DNA of 64,000 bases from Ceratopteris richardii (lineage: Eukaryota > Streptophyta > Polypodiopsida > Polypodiales > Pteridaceae), in NCBI GenBank assembly GCA_020310875.1, contig CM035435.1, positions 65,216,336-65,280,335 of the forward strand, given 5' to 3'. This document shows, piece after piece, positions 40,414 through 50,872 of the stretch. Each line of letters starts with the position of its first letter. The stretch's first letter is position 1. Under the pieces are notes generated by a model that worked only from the letters and a program-made list of their open reading frames with translations, was not told where the DNA came from and ran no database searches. Both the position numbers and the translations under genes were made by a program.

Positions 40414-43107
40414 CCATACCACTGAACCCCCATAAGTGGTATTGTAAACCTAGACGTCCCATACCATCCAGTTTACAATCTCACCTTAGTGCAGACAAAT
40501 TTAGCTCTTACTCAGGGATTAAACTCCATTCATTTTAGTCTTATCAAATATAATCAAAATCTTTGTAAGTTACATTCTTACAGAGTCTTGGTTTGTTCTT
40601 GAAAAGACTTTGAAAATTGAGCTTTCATTGAACTATTTCCTTGATTAGATGCAGTCAAAGTTATCTTTGTTTAGGTCATTTGATAATAGAGCTAGTATCT
40701 CATACTAGATATTATCTGTTGACATAAGTAGGCATCGGAATCAAAGGATATAGTTAATCACAAACTTTACTAAATGTTTACCTTTTTTTTAACCATCTTG
40801 ATAAATTATTTCTTACTCATAGAGCACATTTTGGAGTAGAGGTCTTAAGATTTTCTTTCAACCCTTTAATCTTCCTCTCCTCTAGATATGCTTAACGAGT
40901 TACAATTCTTCACTCTTGAAGCAATTTTCTCAAAGCTCCAAATGGATACTACCTCTTGTCAATGAAGGAAGAAGCTTATTGGGGAAGAAATGAATGCTTA
41001 AAAGGGTAAAATGGTTCAACCATTTTTCCCTAATATGTCATTTTACGACATTCTGTTCCCCCTTTTAGTGTGATCATTGTCCTCAATGATCATATGTTGA
41101 AGTTCCTATGAACTTCTTAACATCGTTCACAATGAAAAATTACCCCATGTGTGTAGGGTCTCATATAGGCTTTCTCATTTCTGTTTTGGATGTCTTTCAA
41201 TCCAATTACCACAATCTTATGGTTAGCATTGCTTAGTTTGTAACCTAAGTCCTTGGTCTTGCTGATCAGGCATGCCATGGGTATTATGGAACTTCAGGGT
41301 CCATAAGTAGGACTTGAAGCTTAAGGTTTTTCTATATGTAATAAATTTTGTTGGCTTTTGGATTAAGCCAACATATAAAAAGGATAAAAGTTAATGGGCA
41401 TCGAGTCTCGTAATCTCAACACACCATTAAACTTTTATGCTTTTGACTTAATATAAAGAAGTCATTTTTCTGTCTTAAACCTTAGACTTACAGGACTAGA
41501 TTTCTCTCTCATGTCCTGTCAACCCATGCATATGTGACTGAATTTGTTCATACCTAATGTATGCCAAAAATAGATACATCTTTGCTTGAAGATGCTTAGC
41601 ATGCATAAGGTCCAAGTACTGAAATCCTCCTTAAAGCATGCATGGAATTCTCATATTGAATTCCATTCTACTCAATAACATGCTCTTACTTTGAATTCAT
41701 GTTTATGCCATGCTATGATGAACCTGTTATGCTCAGTTTGTAATCATTTCCATGTGGTGAGTTTATTTCATGCTAAATGAAAAACTTTTTTGTCATTCAT
41801 TCATGCCTTAATTGTATTATTAAATTGCTCAATACATGCACCATTCTATGTGCATATAGATCTCACTTAATGCATTCTTCAATGCATTATTTCTAACATG
41901 GCAAAAAAAAAGTAAAATAAGAAATAGCACTTATCTATAGTATAGCTTCGTCCATCCTTTGATCCCATGAAAGAGGAAGCTTTTCCATTTGGATACTTCG
42001 ACTTTGAAGTTGCATGGCTAGGTCATTTCACCTCTAAAGTTCTTCCTTGGGAATATATATACTTACTTGTATGCCAGAGCATGTATTTAGCCTTACAAAA
42101 AGTCTAATAGTGTCCAAATGCATATTTACACTCAAATATCAAATGCATTTATAATTGCCACATCACATATCAAATGAGTTCAATGCATATCGGTGTATGA
42201 CGCAAATCTTGTGATACTTATTTCCATGTTTTTTAGGAAAATAAATTCCACCTTTTACATTTCATGTTCTCTTCACACTTAGAATGCATACAAGACTTCA
42301 CTAGAATATCTCATACACATATGCCTATGTAACTATGAGTAAAGAAAATAACTTGAGTATTGAAGAAAAAGATGAATAAAGTACTTCCCCATATTCTTTC
42401 GATGCTCCACATAGAACTACATGCTTGAAGAGAATGGATCTCAAAGCATTGCTGATGAGTCCATAAGAGGTCCAAAGTTCCATTCCGCTTCCAAAATTAT
42501 TCACTTTATGTAACAAATTAGGCCAAGCATAGAACTACAGAGTGGCTGCTATATGCATGAGGTGCCAAATGAGTGTATTCAATCCAATAAAAGTAAGAGA
42601 ACACTCATCAACTCATGGCCTGCTCCGTATTTCCCGCCTGTGCTCTTACGCTTTTTTGAATGAAGTCCGCCTGATAGGTGTTATACTCACCACTCTTAGC
42701 TTGAGGGGTGTTATGAAGTCAGCTATTGGGTGCCTGATAGGGGACAACATAATCCCACATAGAGGGGGAATTTTGCAAATAATGTCTATAAGAAAAAGCG
42801 ATGTAAAGCTTTATCATTGTTTCATTGGGAGCTAGAACTCATGCATGAGCTACGCTCAACCCAGCTTAACGCTTGAATGGCCCTCTAGTTCTGTTCGAAT
42901 GTGTGAGCAACCTAGCCCAATGTGGTTGTAGCCTATGCCTACCTCATAGCAACGGGTTCAGGCAAATGAAATTTTGCTCTCTAAAAGAACTAGAAGTACC
43001 TTCAATGGCTATACCGGCTTAGAGCTCCTGAATTTGTCTCATGGATATGCTCAGACTCTCAGAGTAGTCTCACAAAAGCTTCATTCAAATCAAGAAAGAA
43101 ATAACCC
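40414..43107. other. Relic non-coding DNA, continuation of the split relic, then unassigned
   Basis: About 2.7 kb with no supported gene. The left end (GTCCCATACCACTG...GTCCCATACCATCC) has a twin-motif layout like that in the left arm of the giant inverted repeat near 54850-54930. This supports an old gypsy-like derivative continuing from 27997. A GTTCCCCCTTTTAG segment near 41050 could be another purine tract on the minus strand. From about 42.5 kb the sequence is probably the internal part of element H. Small open stretches here have no recognisable domain. Confidence 0.35.
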
Positions 43108-43121
43108 AGCTCTTGATACCA
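43108..43121 (-). promoter_or_regulatory. Element H primer binding site (tRNA-Met-like)
   Basis: The minus strand reads TGGTATCAAGAGCT, close to the initiator tRNA-Met complement TGGTATCAGAGC with one inserted base. It is one base from the LTR. Confidence 0.65.
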
Positions 43122-43122
43122 A

Positions 43123-43613
43123 TGTTGTGGAATCACCACAACAGCTACCTAGAAATCTAACTACCAAGATCACACTCCTAAGAGAGAGCACGTATCCACC
43201 CATCCAACTCCACCCATATATATACCTCTAGCCCAAGGGGGTGCATGTCCTTGAGATTGGCCAAGTGTCCCTCATGTTTTCACTTTCCCAAGGGTGATCA
43301 CATGCCTTCTAATTTCCCAAGGTCTATCACATGCCTTGTAAGTCAAATGAGGATTCTTCTCTCACATACACACAAGGTGGCTCCTAGAGAAGCTTCTCCT
43401 AAGACTAAGGTTCCCACACCTTAGGATAAATCAAGCCTAAGATTCTAACCATTCAATTGGGAGCTCATATGAATAAATACCTCAAGGGTTTCACTCAAAG
43501 GTTCAAGGCATGTTCCAAGGGTAATTCAAGGGCTAGAACAAAGCAAACATACATCATATTCTAACCTTTAGAATCCATATGTTTAACCTTCTGAACCCAT
43601 GATTTATACAACA
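43123..43613 (-). repeat. Element H: single 5' LTR of a minus-strand LTR element
   Basis: 491 bp with inverted ends TGTTGT...ACAACA next to the primer site, and a minus-strand TATA-like run at about 43215-43224. Its internal part would extend left, but no coding domain or second LTR is seen within the window. It abuts the protease region of element G. Confidence 0.6.
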
Positions 43614-43617
43614 GTAG

Positions 43618-43983
43618 CCTGTCAAGGTACTCTTTGACATTGGGTCGACACATAATGTCATTAGTTCCCATCTAGTCAAGAGGTTACATCTAGAGACTAT
43701 GCAGTTAGAGTATGCCTACACAGTAGAGTTCGCCGATGGGAAGGGAATTGAGACATGGGATTGATGAGTTGTTGATCTCGATACCAAACTCATTTTCATG
43801 AGGGGAGTCATGGCAGAACAACCTGTCAAGGTAATCTTTGACACCAGGTCGACACATAATGCATTAGTTCTCGACTAGTCAAGAGGTTACATCTAGAGAT
43901 TGTGCAGTCAGAGTATGCCTACATAGTAGAGTTAGCCGATGGGAGGGAAGTGAGACATGGGATCAACGAGTTGTTGATCCACC
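43618..43983 (+). repeat. Tandem duplication of the element G protease segment
   Basis: 43618-43781 and 43822-43983 are two direct copies at an offset of 204 bp (both start CCTGTCAAGGTA and run through GACACATAATG, AGAGGTTACATCTAGAG and GAGTTGTTGATC). They differ at roughly one base in ten. Confidence 0.8.
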
Positions 43984-44351
43984 TATTCATATCTAGTCCT
44001 ATGAGGACAGATTCGATTTTGAGATAGCGAGATTAGCACGTTTTGATGTAGTCCTTAGTAAGAAGTGGCATGCGAGGAAGAGACCAGTCATTGACTTTGC
44101 TTTGCATGTTTATCAGTTTGAGCATGAGGGAAGGTGACTATTGATCCGTGGAGAGATCTAGCCTCCAAGAGATGCGATTAGTAAACGCTACCAAGATGCT
44201 CAAGACTAATTGTAAGTTTATTTATTTCCTTTATTTTATGCATTCATTGTGTATTATGATGGATTCATGTAGTGATGGAGACTATAGTTGGAATGTTCCA
44301 ACACTTTCAGCGAAAGTGAGAGCAAAATTCCAAGCATTATTCTTGAAATAA

Positions 44352-45480
44352 TTGCCTTCAAGTTTTCGTCCTTACAAGAACATAGACCATAGAATCGAAT
44401 TGGTACCAAGAGCGAGCCCGACTGCTCGACAACCATTTCGAATGAGTTTGCAGAAGGAAAATAAAGTCTGCAAGGTAGTGGATGAGTACCTACAAAAAGG
44501 ACTGATTAGAACCATCTATTCTTCATTTGCAACACCAGTTCTTCTTATAAAGAAGAAAGAGGGGTCTTATAGGTGTGCATCGACTATCGAGCACTCAATA
44601 AGATTACTATCAAACATAGATATCCCATGCCCAGGATTGATGATCTTTTAGATGCTCTAGATGGAGCCATTGTATTTAGTAAAATAGATTTAAAAAGTGG
44701 CTACCATCATATTAAAGTAAGAGATCATGATGTACATAAGAGAGATTTCAAGACCTGTTTTGATCATTATGAGTATTCGGTCATGCCATTTGGTTTGACT
44801 AATGCACCATATATATTTATGATATGAATGATATTTTACCTCCATTCATCGAAAAGTGTGTTGTTGACTTTGTTGATGATTTGTTACTGTATAGTAGGAC
44901 TGTGCATGAGCATGAGAATCATCTAAGATTAGAATTGAATTTTTTAAAAGAAAATCAGTTGTATGTTAGTTGGAGAAGACTCAGTTGTTTCTTTTGAGGA
45001 TAGAGTATCTAGGGCATATGGTATCAGTCAATGGGGTTCAGATGAATCCCAAGAAGGTCTCAATTATTTTATCTTGGCCTACTCCTCAGGGTGAGGGGCA
45101 ATTATAGTCATTTTTAGGACTTTTCGATTTCTATCAAAAATTCATCTCTTCTTATTCGTCGATAACAGTGCCTATGATGAACTTGCTTCAAGGCAAAGTT
45201 CCATTTGCATGGAAGCAAGAGCAGTAAGAGAGTTTTGATACTCTGAAACAAGCTGATTTAGAGGGTCCTATACTCAAAGTGGTAGATCCACAGAAACCCT
45301 TCGAGTTAGAGTCAGATGCTAGTAGCATAGCCATAGGGGCAATTTTGATGCATGAACAGGAGTTGTATGTAGTGGTGCATGCACTTAAAGTTTGAAGACA
45401 CTATCTTTATGGTGCAGACTTTAAGGTATACAAGGCAGACAGGCTCCTTGGGCTGAGCTCATGTAGGAGTTTCACATGGA
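44352..45480 (+). pseudogene. pol: Element G reverse transcriptase and RNase H region
   Basis: Recognisable blocks: [86 protein letters not shown], and a VDFVDDLLLYS catalytic box. The RNase H start has KPFELESDASSIAIGAIL (about 45295-45350). These match chromovirus reverse transcriptase (PIDLRSGYHQIRV type). Broken. Confidence 0.8.
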
Positions 45481-46800
45481 AATCCTGTATAGAAGAGGCA
45501 AGGAGAATATAGTAGCTGGTGCATTATCACGTATAATGTATCAAATAAGCTTTATAGTTCTAGAAAGCTCATTGCTTCAAGAAATAAAGGAAGCACAGGT
45601 GGAAGATCCACATTTGTTACAGATTATTAGAGCCATCAATGATGACTCTAACATAGGAGATGGGGTAGTTCCAGCTGTTTCTTCACCTAGCAGAGTGAAC
45701 AAGTCCATTTCGTATTCCATTTTCTCACAAGAGAATGGAATAGTCAAATGGAAAGGAAAGGTTTGCATACCAGATTCTCAAGATTTGAGAAGAAAAGTCA
45801 TGCATGATAACCATGATGTGCCTTGCACACGGCATCCTGGAGTTGACAAGACAATATAGCTTGTTAGAAGAACATTTTGGTGGCCTGGATTAGCGAGAGA
45901 TGTCCAAATTAAGTTCATCAATGCTTTATGTGTCAAGTCAACAAAGCAAAAAGGGTAAAGGCACCAGGTCTTTTGCATCCTTTACATATTCTAGATCATA
46001 ACTGGGATAGTGTATCCATGGACTTCATAGTCAGGTTACGGTGGACCCAAAGGAAGCGGGATACTATCCTAGTTGTGGTAGACAAATTGAGCAAAATGGC
46101 TCATTTCATGCCCACATAGGAGACGACAGAAGCTCCACAAATAGTAGGGTTGTTTACCTAGCATGTCTTCCGATTGCATGGGTTATCCACATCCATAATT
46201 TCAGATAGGGATGTCAGATTCACAGGACACTTTTGGAAGTTTGTATTTGACAAACTGAAAGTGTCATTTAAGATGAGTAGTGGTGATCATCCTCATACAG
46301 ATGGTCAAATTGAGAGGGTCAACTAGATTTTAGAGGACATGTTGAGGGCATATGTGTTTGAGAGACAGACAAATTAGGATAATTATCTGCCACTAGTAGA
46401 GTTTGCTTATAACAATAGGCCTCACAAGGTGATAGGAATGTCTCCTTTTGAGATGAACTATGGCATGAATCCCAATGCTCCCAATACCATAGGAATGCCA
46501 AAGAAATGTCCTAGTGGTTCAGAGTTCTTAGAAAACCTCCAAGAAAATTTAGAAATAGCTAAAGCAAAGATGTAGAAAGCAACTGATAGGAAAAAAGAGT
46601 ATGCTGACAGAAAGAGATCTCCTAGATCCTTTGAGGAGTGAGACAGAGTCTTTCTTCAGGTACTAGCTAGATCTACTTTACTCTCCACAAGGAAGTGTAG
46701 TAAGATTTCATCAAGGTTTTGTGGACCTGGGAAGATAGTTAAAAAGATAAAAGATGTTGCATACTGATTAGAGCTTCCTCCAGATTGTAGAGTCCATCCA
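45481..46800 (+). pseudogene. pol: Element G integrase region
   Basis: The zinc-binding part is in 45476-45859 (HDNHDVPCTRHPGVDKT), followed by CQVNKAKRVKAPGLLHPL. The core shows WDSVSMDFIVRL and TILVVVDKLSKMAHFMPT, then DRDVRFTGHFWK-like and HPHTDGQIERV-like segments near 46205-46320. Broken. Confidence 0.75.
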
Positions 46801-47062
46801 GTGTTTCATGTCAGTAAACTTCGAAACTATATTTCTAGGGAGGATAATCTAATAGAAGGTATTGTTTCTTTGCAAGAAAGTGATAGCACAAATAATTCTC
46901 CAGATAGGATACTAGATCGGAGACAGAAACAATTAAGGAATAGTGTCATCCAGGAGTATCTAGTAGCATGGAGAGGATTACTGCTTACTGACTCTACTTG
47001 AGAATCAGCAGCTCTAGTTCGTAAGTACCTTCCCTCATTGATCATTGAGGCCAATGATCTTT
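46801..47062 (+). pseudogene. pol: Element G integrase C-terminus and chromodomain
   Basis: VFHVSKLRNYI is the usual end of chromovirus integrase. RILDRRQKQLRNSVIQEYLV and AWRGL near residues 37-60 form a chromodomain, the module that can bind methylated histone H3 tails and guide integration to heterochromatin in this family. Confidence 0.75.
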
Positions 47063-47077
47063 AGAAGGGGGAGAGAG

Positions 47078-47900
47078 TGTCAGGCATTGATCCATAGGGA
47101 TCATGACATTGGTCCATAGGGATCATTCTATGTGTGTGAGGGACAAGGACTAGCCATAGCCAAGGTCCCAAGCTCGGGGGATATCCTAAGGTATTCTGTA
47201 GTAATGGGAATGAGTGTTGCATGGTGTACACATGGCGGCACTAGACCATTCCAGATCATTGCTATTTTTATAATACAAGAGGGTATATATGGATGGGAGG
47301 AGAGTTACATGCACATGATTCAAATCTTTCTCACGATCTTATTATTACATGAATGTAGTTCAAATGTCTAAATTCCATTAGATTTTGTCAATGAAACATG
47401 ATGATGTGAGATTGTATATTTTCCTATGATATCTTCCTTTCAATAGCATACTGATCTCCATACCTATGGAGTATTGAATGGGATAATTCTTGAATAATGT
47501 CATGATCCATTGCAAGGATATGATAGATCTTTGTGTGAGATAAACTTGGCAATCAAAGGTATTGCTAAAATTTGATATCACCCTTCATTAAATAGGTCCT
47601 CTACTTTTAATGATGCAAGATTACGATGGATACATTAGTGAGGCTGGTTCTTACAATTGTGTAGGATTATAATATAAAGCATCTTGGATTGTGAATTGTA
47701 TATTGGGTGGAAAATCTCTTCTATGAAAGTTCTAGTTGGTCATTAAACCATAGTCTCAAGCCCATCACCCTCTCTACTCTGTACTCTCATGACATCATCC
47801 ATATTTTTCCCACGTCCACACAATAGACCCTGAATGATCTAAGAATCAAATAGTGGTAGCATGTCATGACAATGTTGAAATGAATGGCACATCCATCATC
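47078..47900 (+). repeat. Element G 3' LTR (start sure, end approximate)
   Basis: Starts TGTCAGGCATTGATCC after a clear polypurine tract. A 22-bp direct repeat sits at its start: TTGATCCATAGGGATCAT and TTGGTCCATAGGGATCAT (about 47086-47128). The right boundary cannot be fixed; the LTR may reach the TATA run near 47904 or beyond. Confidence 0.5.
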
Positions 47901-47903
47901 CAC

Positions 47904-47913
47904 TATATATATA
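47904..47913 (+). promoter_or_regulatory. TATA-like run upstream of the host gene
   Basis: CACTATATATATATGCACTA lies about 300 bp before the proposed start codon at 48220. It could be the host core promoter or the TATA box of the neighbouring G LTR; the sequence does not decide. Confidence 0.4.
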
Positions 47914-48219
47914 TGCACTAGCTTTGTTCTTGGAATTTAATTCTGGGTGGAAGAAAAAACGTGTATTTGACCTCTAGCTGGGATTTCAACTAGTTGATCC
48001 ATCTTGTCCGAAAGGACCGGAAGAGATTATAACGTGGAGCAATTCACATGTAAGTAGCATCCATCCAACGACGTACGTTATTAAGCTCGCTCTGTCCAAC
48101 GTGTTTATCATCTTTGTTCTGTCGGAGTTCAGCTCGCTTTCTCCAATTACCAATTTCAATTTCCATGCTTTTAGACGATGATCGACATATAATTGACAGT
48201 GACGGCTGAACTGGCAACA

Positions 48220-48330
48220 ATGACGTCTCTGTTGTGGAAAAATCGTATCCAGACTGTAGTGGCTCCTTTCGTGACTGTACGTCCTGAGGAGATTCCAACA
48301 TTGCTTTATGCTTGTGCTTCATTTTTTTTC
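48220..48330 (+). CDS. Host gene, exon 1: multi-pass membrane protein, probable transporter
   Basis: ATG at 48220 (context GGCAACAATGAC) opens 37 codons: MTSLLWKNRIQTVVAPFVTV, RPEEIPTLLYACASFFF. It ends at a perfect donor, TTC|GTAAGT, in phase 0. The exon stops in the middle of a hydrophobic helix that exon 2 completes, which strongly supports the splice. The product would be an integral membrane protein. Motifs around the junction resemble plant proteins related to bacterial nucleotide/MFS-type carriers (a ...SYYxLRPxRDE-like block after the first helix). I infer a transporter but not its substrate. Codon use and lack of repeats set it apart from the retroelements around it. An in-frame upstream TTG (48193) is not considered the start. 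Untranslated leader: probably about 47940-48219. Confidence 0.65.
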
Positions 48331-48350
48331 GTAAGTACTAAGTCCCCTGT

Positions 48351-48480
<130 letters not shown>

Positions 48481-48599
48481 TATTAACGTCTTCCAAAAGG
48501 CCAAACTTGGCCTATGAGACAAAACCATGTACAACTGAGGTCATCTTTGTGTAGAAATGAAAAAGAAAATACTCTCTACACAACTGTGTAGGCTAAAAA

Positions 48600-49210
48600 C
48601 AAGAAGATGATAGTGTACCTCGTAATGAGGGGGTAGTGGGGATAAAGTAGTAGTACATGGGAGGGGGGGAGCGTGGCTCTGACTCTGCAGATAATGGCCA
48701 CCTAGTACAGTGGGAACCCATGTGGGAGTGAATGTGTATACACTAACAGCTAATGATGGGTGGAGGTGGGTGGAGTATGTAGTACATCGGCGGCGGACTG
48801 AGTACCTTGTGCAGGAGGGCTACCCAAGTGGTGGTGGTGCACCTCTGCTCCATCATGTGGTCCTGGGATATCCTGATGCCTGAGATATCCTCCTGGTGCA
48901 GTCGTGGTCGTCGGTCCCCAACCATACATGGTCTGCCTCGCACTCTGTGCTGATGCCTACCTGAGCATGAGCCCTATGCCTCTGGAAGACTGGCCCGTCT
49001 GATGTGGCTCAGCTCGCTGAAAGAACTGGGTGATTGTCTGCTCGGTACCCATCCGTGTCTGATGTGTGAGCTATGGCATCTGCTTTCGTCTCTCATGTGC
49101 CGCCGTGATGAAGCATCCCATCCTCCGCTGGTTTCCTGTGGTCATGCAGAGCTGAAGTGACTCCTCAATCTGGAACTCTACTCGTAGGTCCTAGTATGCT
49201 GGGCATCTTG
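48600..49210. other. GC-richer patch in intron 1, origin unknown
   Basis: Markedly richer in G and C than its flanks. The minus strand has a 66-residue open stretch with Pro/His/Gln-rich composition and no recognisable domain. It may be a fragment of a DNA transposon or captured gene, but nothing supports a name. Confidence 0.3.
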
Positions 49211-50020
49211 TAATCAATGTTACAAACTGATTTTGGACCCATATAGAATAAGACAAATAGAATTGATGCGTGCAATCTTCGTGCATAACTTCCACTTTTT
49301 TCCAAAATTTACTATTTTCAATATTTAAAGTTTGGACAAGGTGGACTAGCAGTTGAAGCAAATATTTTCATTCTTTGCGCTCTCTCAAACTTTAGGGTCA
49401 AATCTTGCCTGTGAAAGCAAGGAGTATTGAAGTCCTCTCTCTTGAAAGTGCTTAATTTCATTTATTTTTTTTAAAGCTTTTATTCTCCCCGATAGAATGA
49501 AGTGTCTGTGTTCGAGTCTTAATATGATCTTTATAGATCTATGCTAACTTTATTGCGTCTTTTAGACTCTTTGGGGAGCTTCTCTTCACTTTATGCTTTA
49601 TTATCTTATCAAGGCCATGAATAAAGCCCCTTACTTTATGGAAATCATCAAAGTTTTAGAGTTTGAGAATTATTTCTCTATAATGAGAATTGTATAAGAA
49701 GAATCCTCATTGAAGGACCTTGTCCCACTCTTTCCAATTACATTCATCCTCATTCTTTGGCAAGAACTCTTTTTTAAAGAGCTCTTTAGCTAGGCCCATG
49801 GTCCATTGTCTAGGTCTTAGTTTAGTGGCTAGGTGCATGGTCCACGGTCCAGGTTCACATGGTTCAGGATCGAGGTTTGGGTCCATGATCTAGAGTTCCA
49901 TGATCCATGGATCTCGATGAGATTTAGAGAAATAGAACCTTAATTTAGCCGATGTGAAAAGGCAAAAATAGAATCTTATTCTACACATATATACATACAA
50001 ACGTACATGCCACACATACG

Positions 50021-50105
50021 TTTTTTAAAGAAAAGAGGATTCCATTAGCAATATGAACGCATTTCCATGAAGACCATTGGTGATTACAAGCTTACAAAAG
50101 CCCTC
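50021..50105 (-). mobile_element. LINE-like 3' tail, first
   Basis: On the minus strand GAGGGCTTTTGTAAGC...TAATGGAATCCTCTTTTC ends in an A run. This looks like the 3' end of a plant L1-type LINE insertion. Only the tail is present. Confidence 0.4.
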
Positions 50106-50129
50106 TAAAAATTATATATACAATGAGAT

Positions 50130-50395
50130 CATATACATGGATACATACATACATACATACATACATGCCTACATGCATGCATGCATACATACATACATAC
50201 ATACATAATACATGCACATATGCCTACATCCATATATACATGCATACATAGATGCACACATGTGTGCATGCATACATATATTATTACATACATACGTAGT
50301 ACTGATGTATGCATATACAATTGTATGCCATACGTATGTAGGCACATACCTAATATATGTACATACATACATGCGTGCGTAGATATAGAGATACC
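50130..50395 (+). repeat. CATA/CATG tetranucleotide microsatellite
   Basis: Long runs of ACAT, ACATGC and related words (for example ACATACATACATACATACAT around 50143-50163 and 50185-50208), increasingly interrupted to the right. Open frames through it (Met-Tyr-Val-Cys peptides) are artefacts. Confidence 0.9.
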
Positions 50396-50397
50396 TA

Positions 50398-50500
50398 GAT
50401 TTTTGAGAACATGATTCCTTTATTTCCTTTTGTATGGAATATGCCCCCCTAGTGGGCATAATATACAAATGGCGTCAGCTTAGCCAAATAAATAATGATT
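50398..50500 (-). mobile_element. LINE-like 3' tail, second
   Basis: On the minus strand TTTGTATATTATGCCCACTA and GGGGGGCATATTCC precede AAATAAAGGAATC and a short A run, the style of L1 3' ends in plants. It has the same orientation as the first tail; the CATA microsatellite separates them. Confidence 0.4.
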
Positions 50501-50707
50501 AAGTTGGATTGCTGATCAATTGGATCACATATATGTGCGTGCACGCTCACACATACATGCACACACACGTGCACACACACACTCACACACACAACACACG
50601 TTTATTTGTATTTACTCATTTGTTTGCTTATTTGTTTATTTTAATATTTTTGATAGCACTAGTACTGCATACTTTGACTCTAACATGTTGTGGCTGTTAC
50701 TTTCCAG

Positions 50708-50872
50708 CTATTGAGTGCATATTTCATGGTCATTCCCTTAAGAGATGAGGCAGCAATTTCATTAGGGACAGACACTTTACCATTGCTTTTCCTTGCATCG
50801 TTGTTGGCTACTCTCATTGCAGCTCCGATTTGTTCTCATCTTCTTTCTCAATCTTCCTTATCCAAATCAAAG
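50708..50872 (+). CDS. Host gene, exon 2: transmembrane segments
   Basis: A strong acceptor (TGTGGCTGTTACTTTCCAG before 50708) and a donor (AAG|GTGAG at 50873) bound 55 codons in phase 0. LLSAYFMVIPLRDEAAISLG completes the first transmembrane helix begun in exon 1 and adds an RDE motif. LPLLFLASLLATLIAAPICS is a second helix, and the basic SKSK end is a cytosolic or lumenal loop. The fit of both exons in one frame across a helix argues that this is a real gene. Later exons were not found before the window edge, so intron 2 would exceed 13 kb and contain the giant inverted repeat and copia element E. The likely relatives are plant homologues of bacterial ATP/ADP or MFS-like carriers (from memory, not searched). 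Whether the gene is functional cannot be told from two exons. Confidence 0.65.

Larger units (their letters stand above)
43614..47900 (+). mobile_element. Element G: decayed Ty3/gypsy chromovirus
   Basis: A plus-strand element in the order protease, reverse transcriptase, RNase H, integrase, chromodomain, polypurine tract (about 47063-47077, AGAAGGGGGAGAGAG) and the 3' LTR starting TGTCAGG at 47078. The chromodomain after integrase marks a chromovirus. The 5' LTR and gag are not seen; LTR H lies where they would be expected. Heavily broken, with well over ten breaks, hence old. The right end is approximate because no second LTR is available for comparison. Confidence 0.8.

Noticed and set aside
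42542-43231. Short plus-strand frames between the relic and LTR H
   Set aside because: No domain, no splice context, and they overlap the primer site and LTR of element H.
50129-50468. Met/Tyr/Val/Cys-rich peptides on both strands
   Set aside because: They are translations of the CATA microsatellite and carry no domain.
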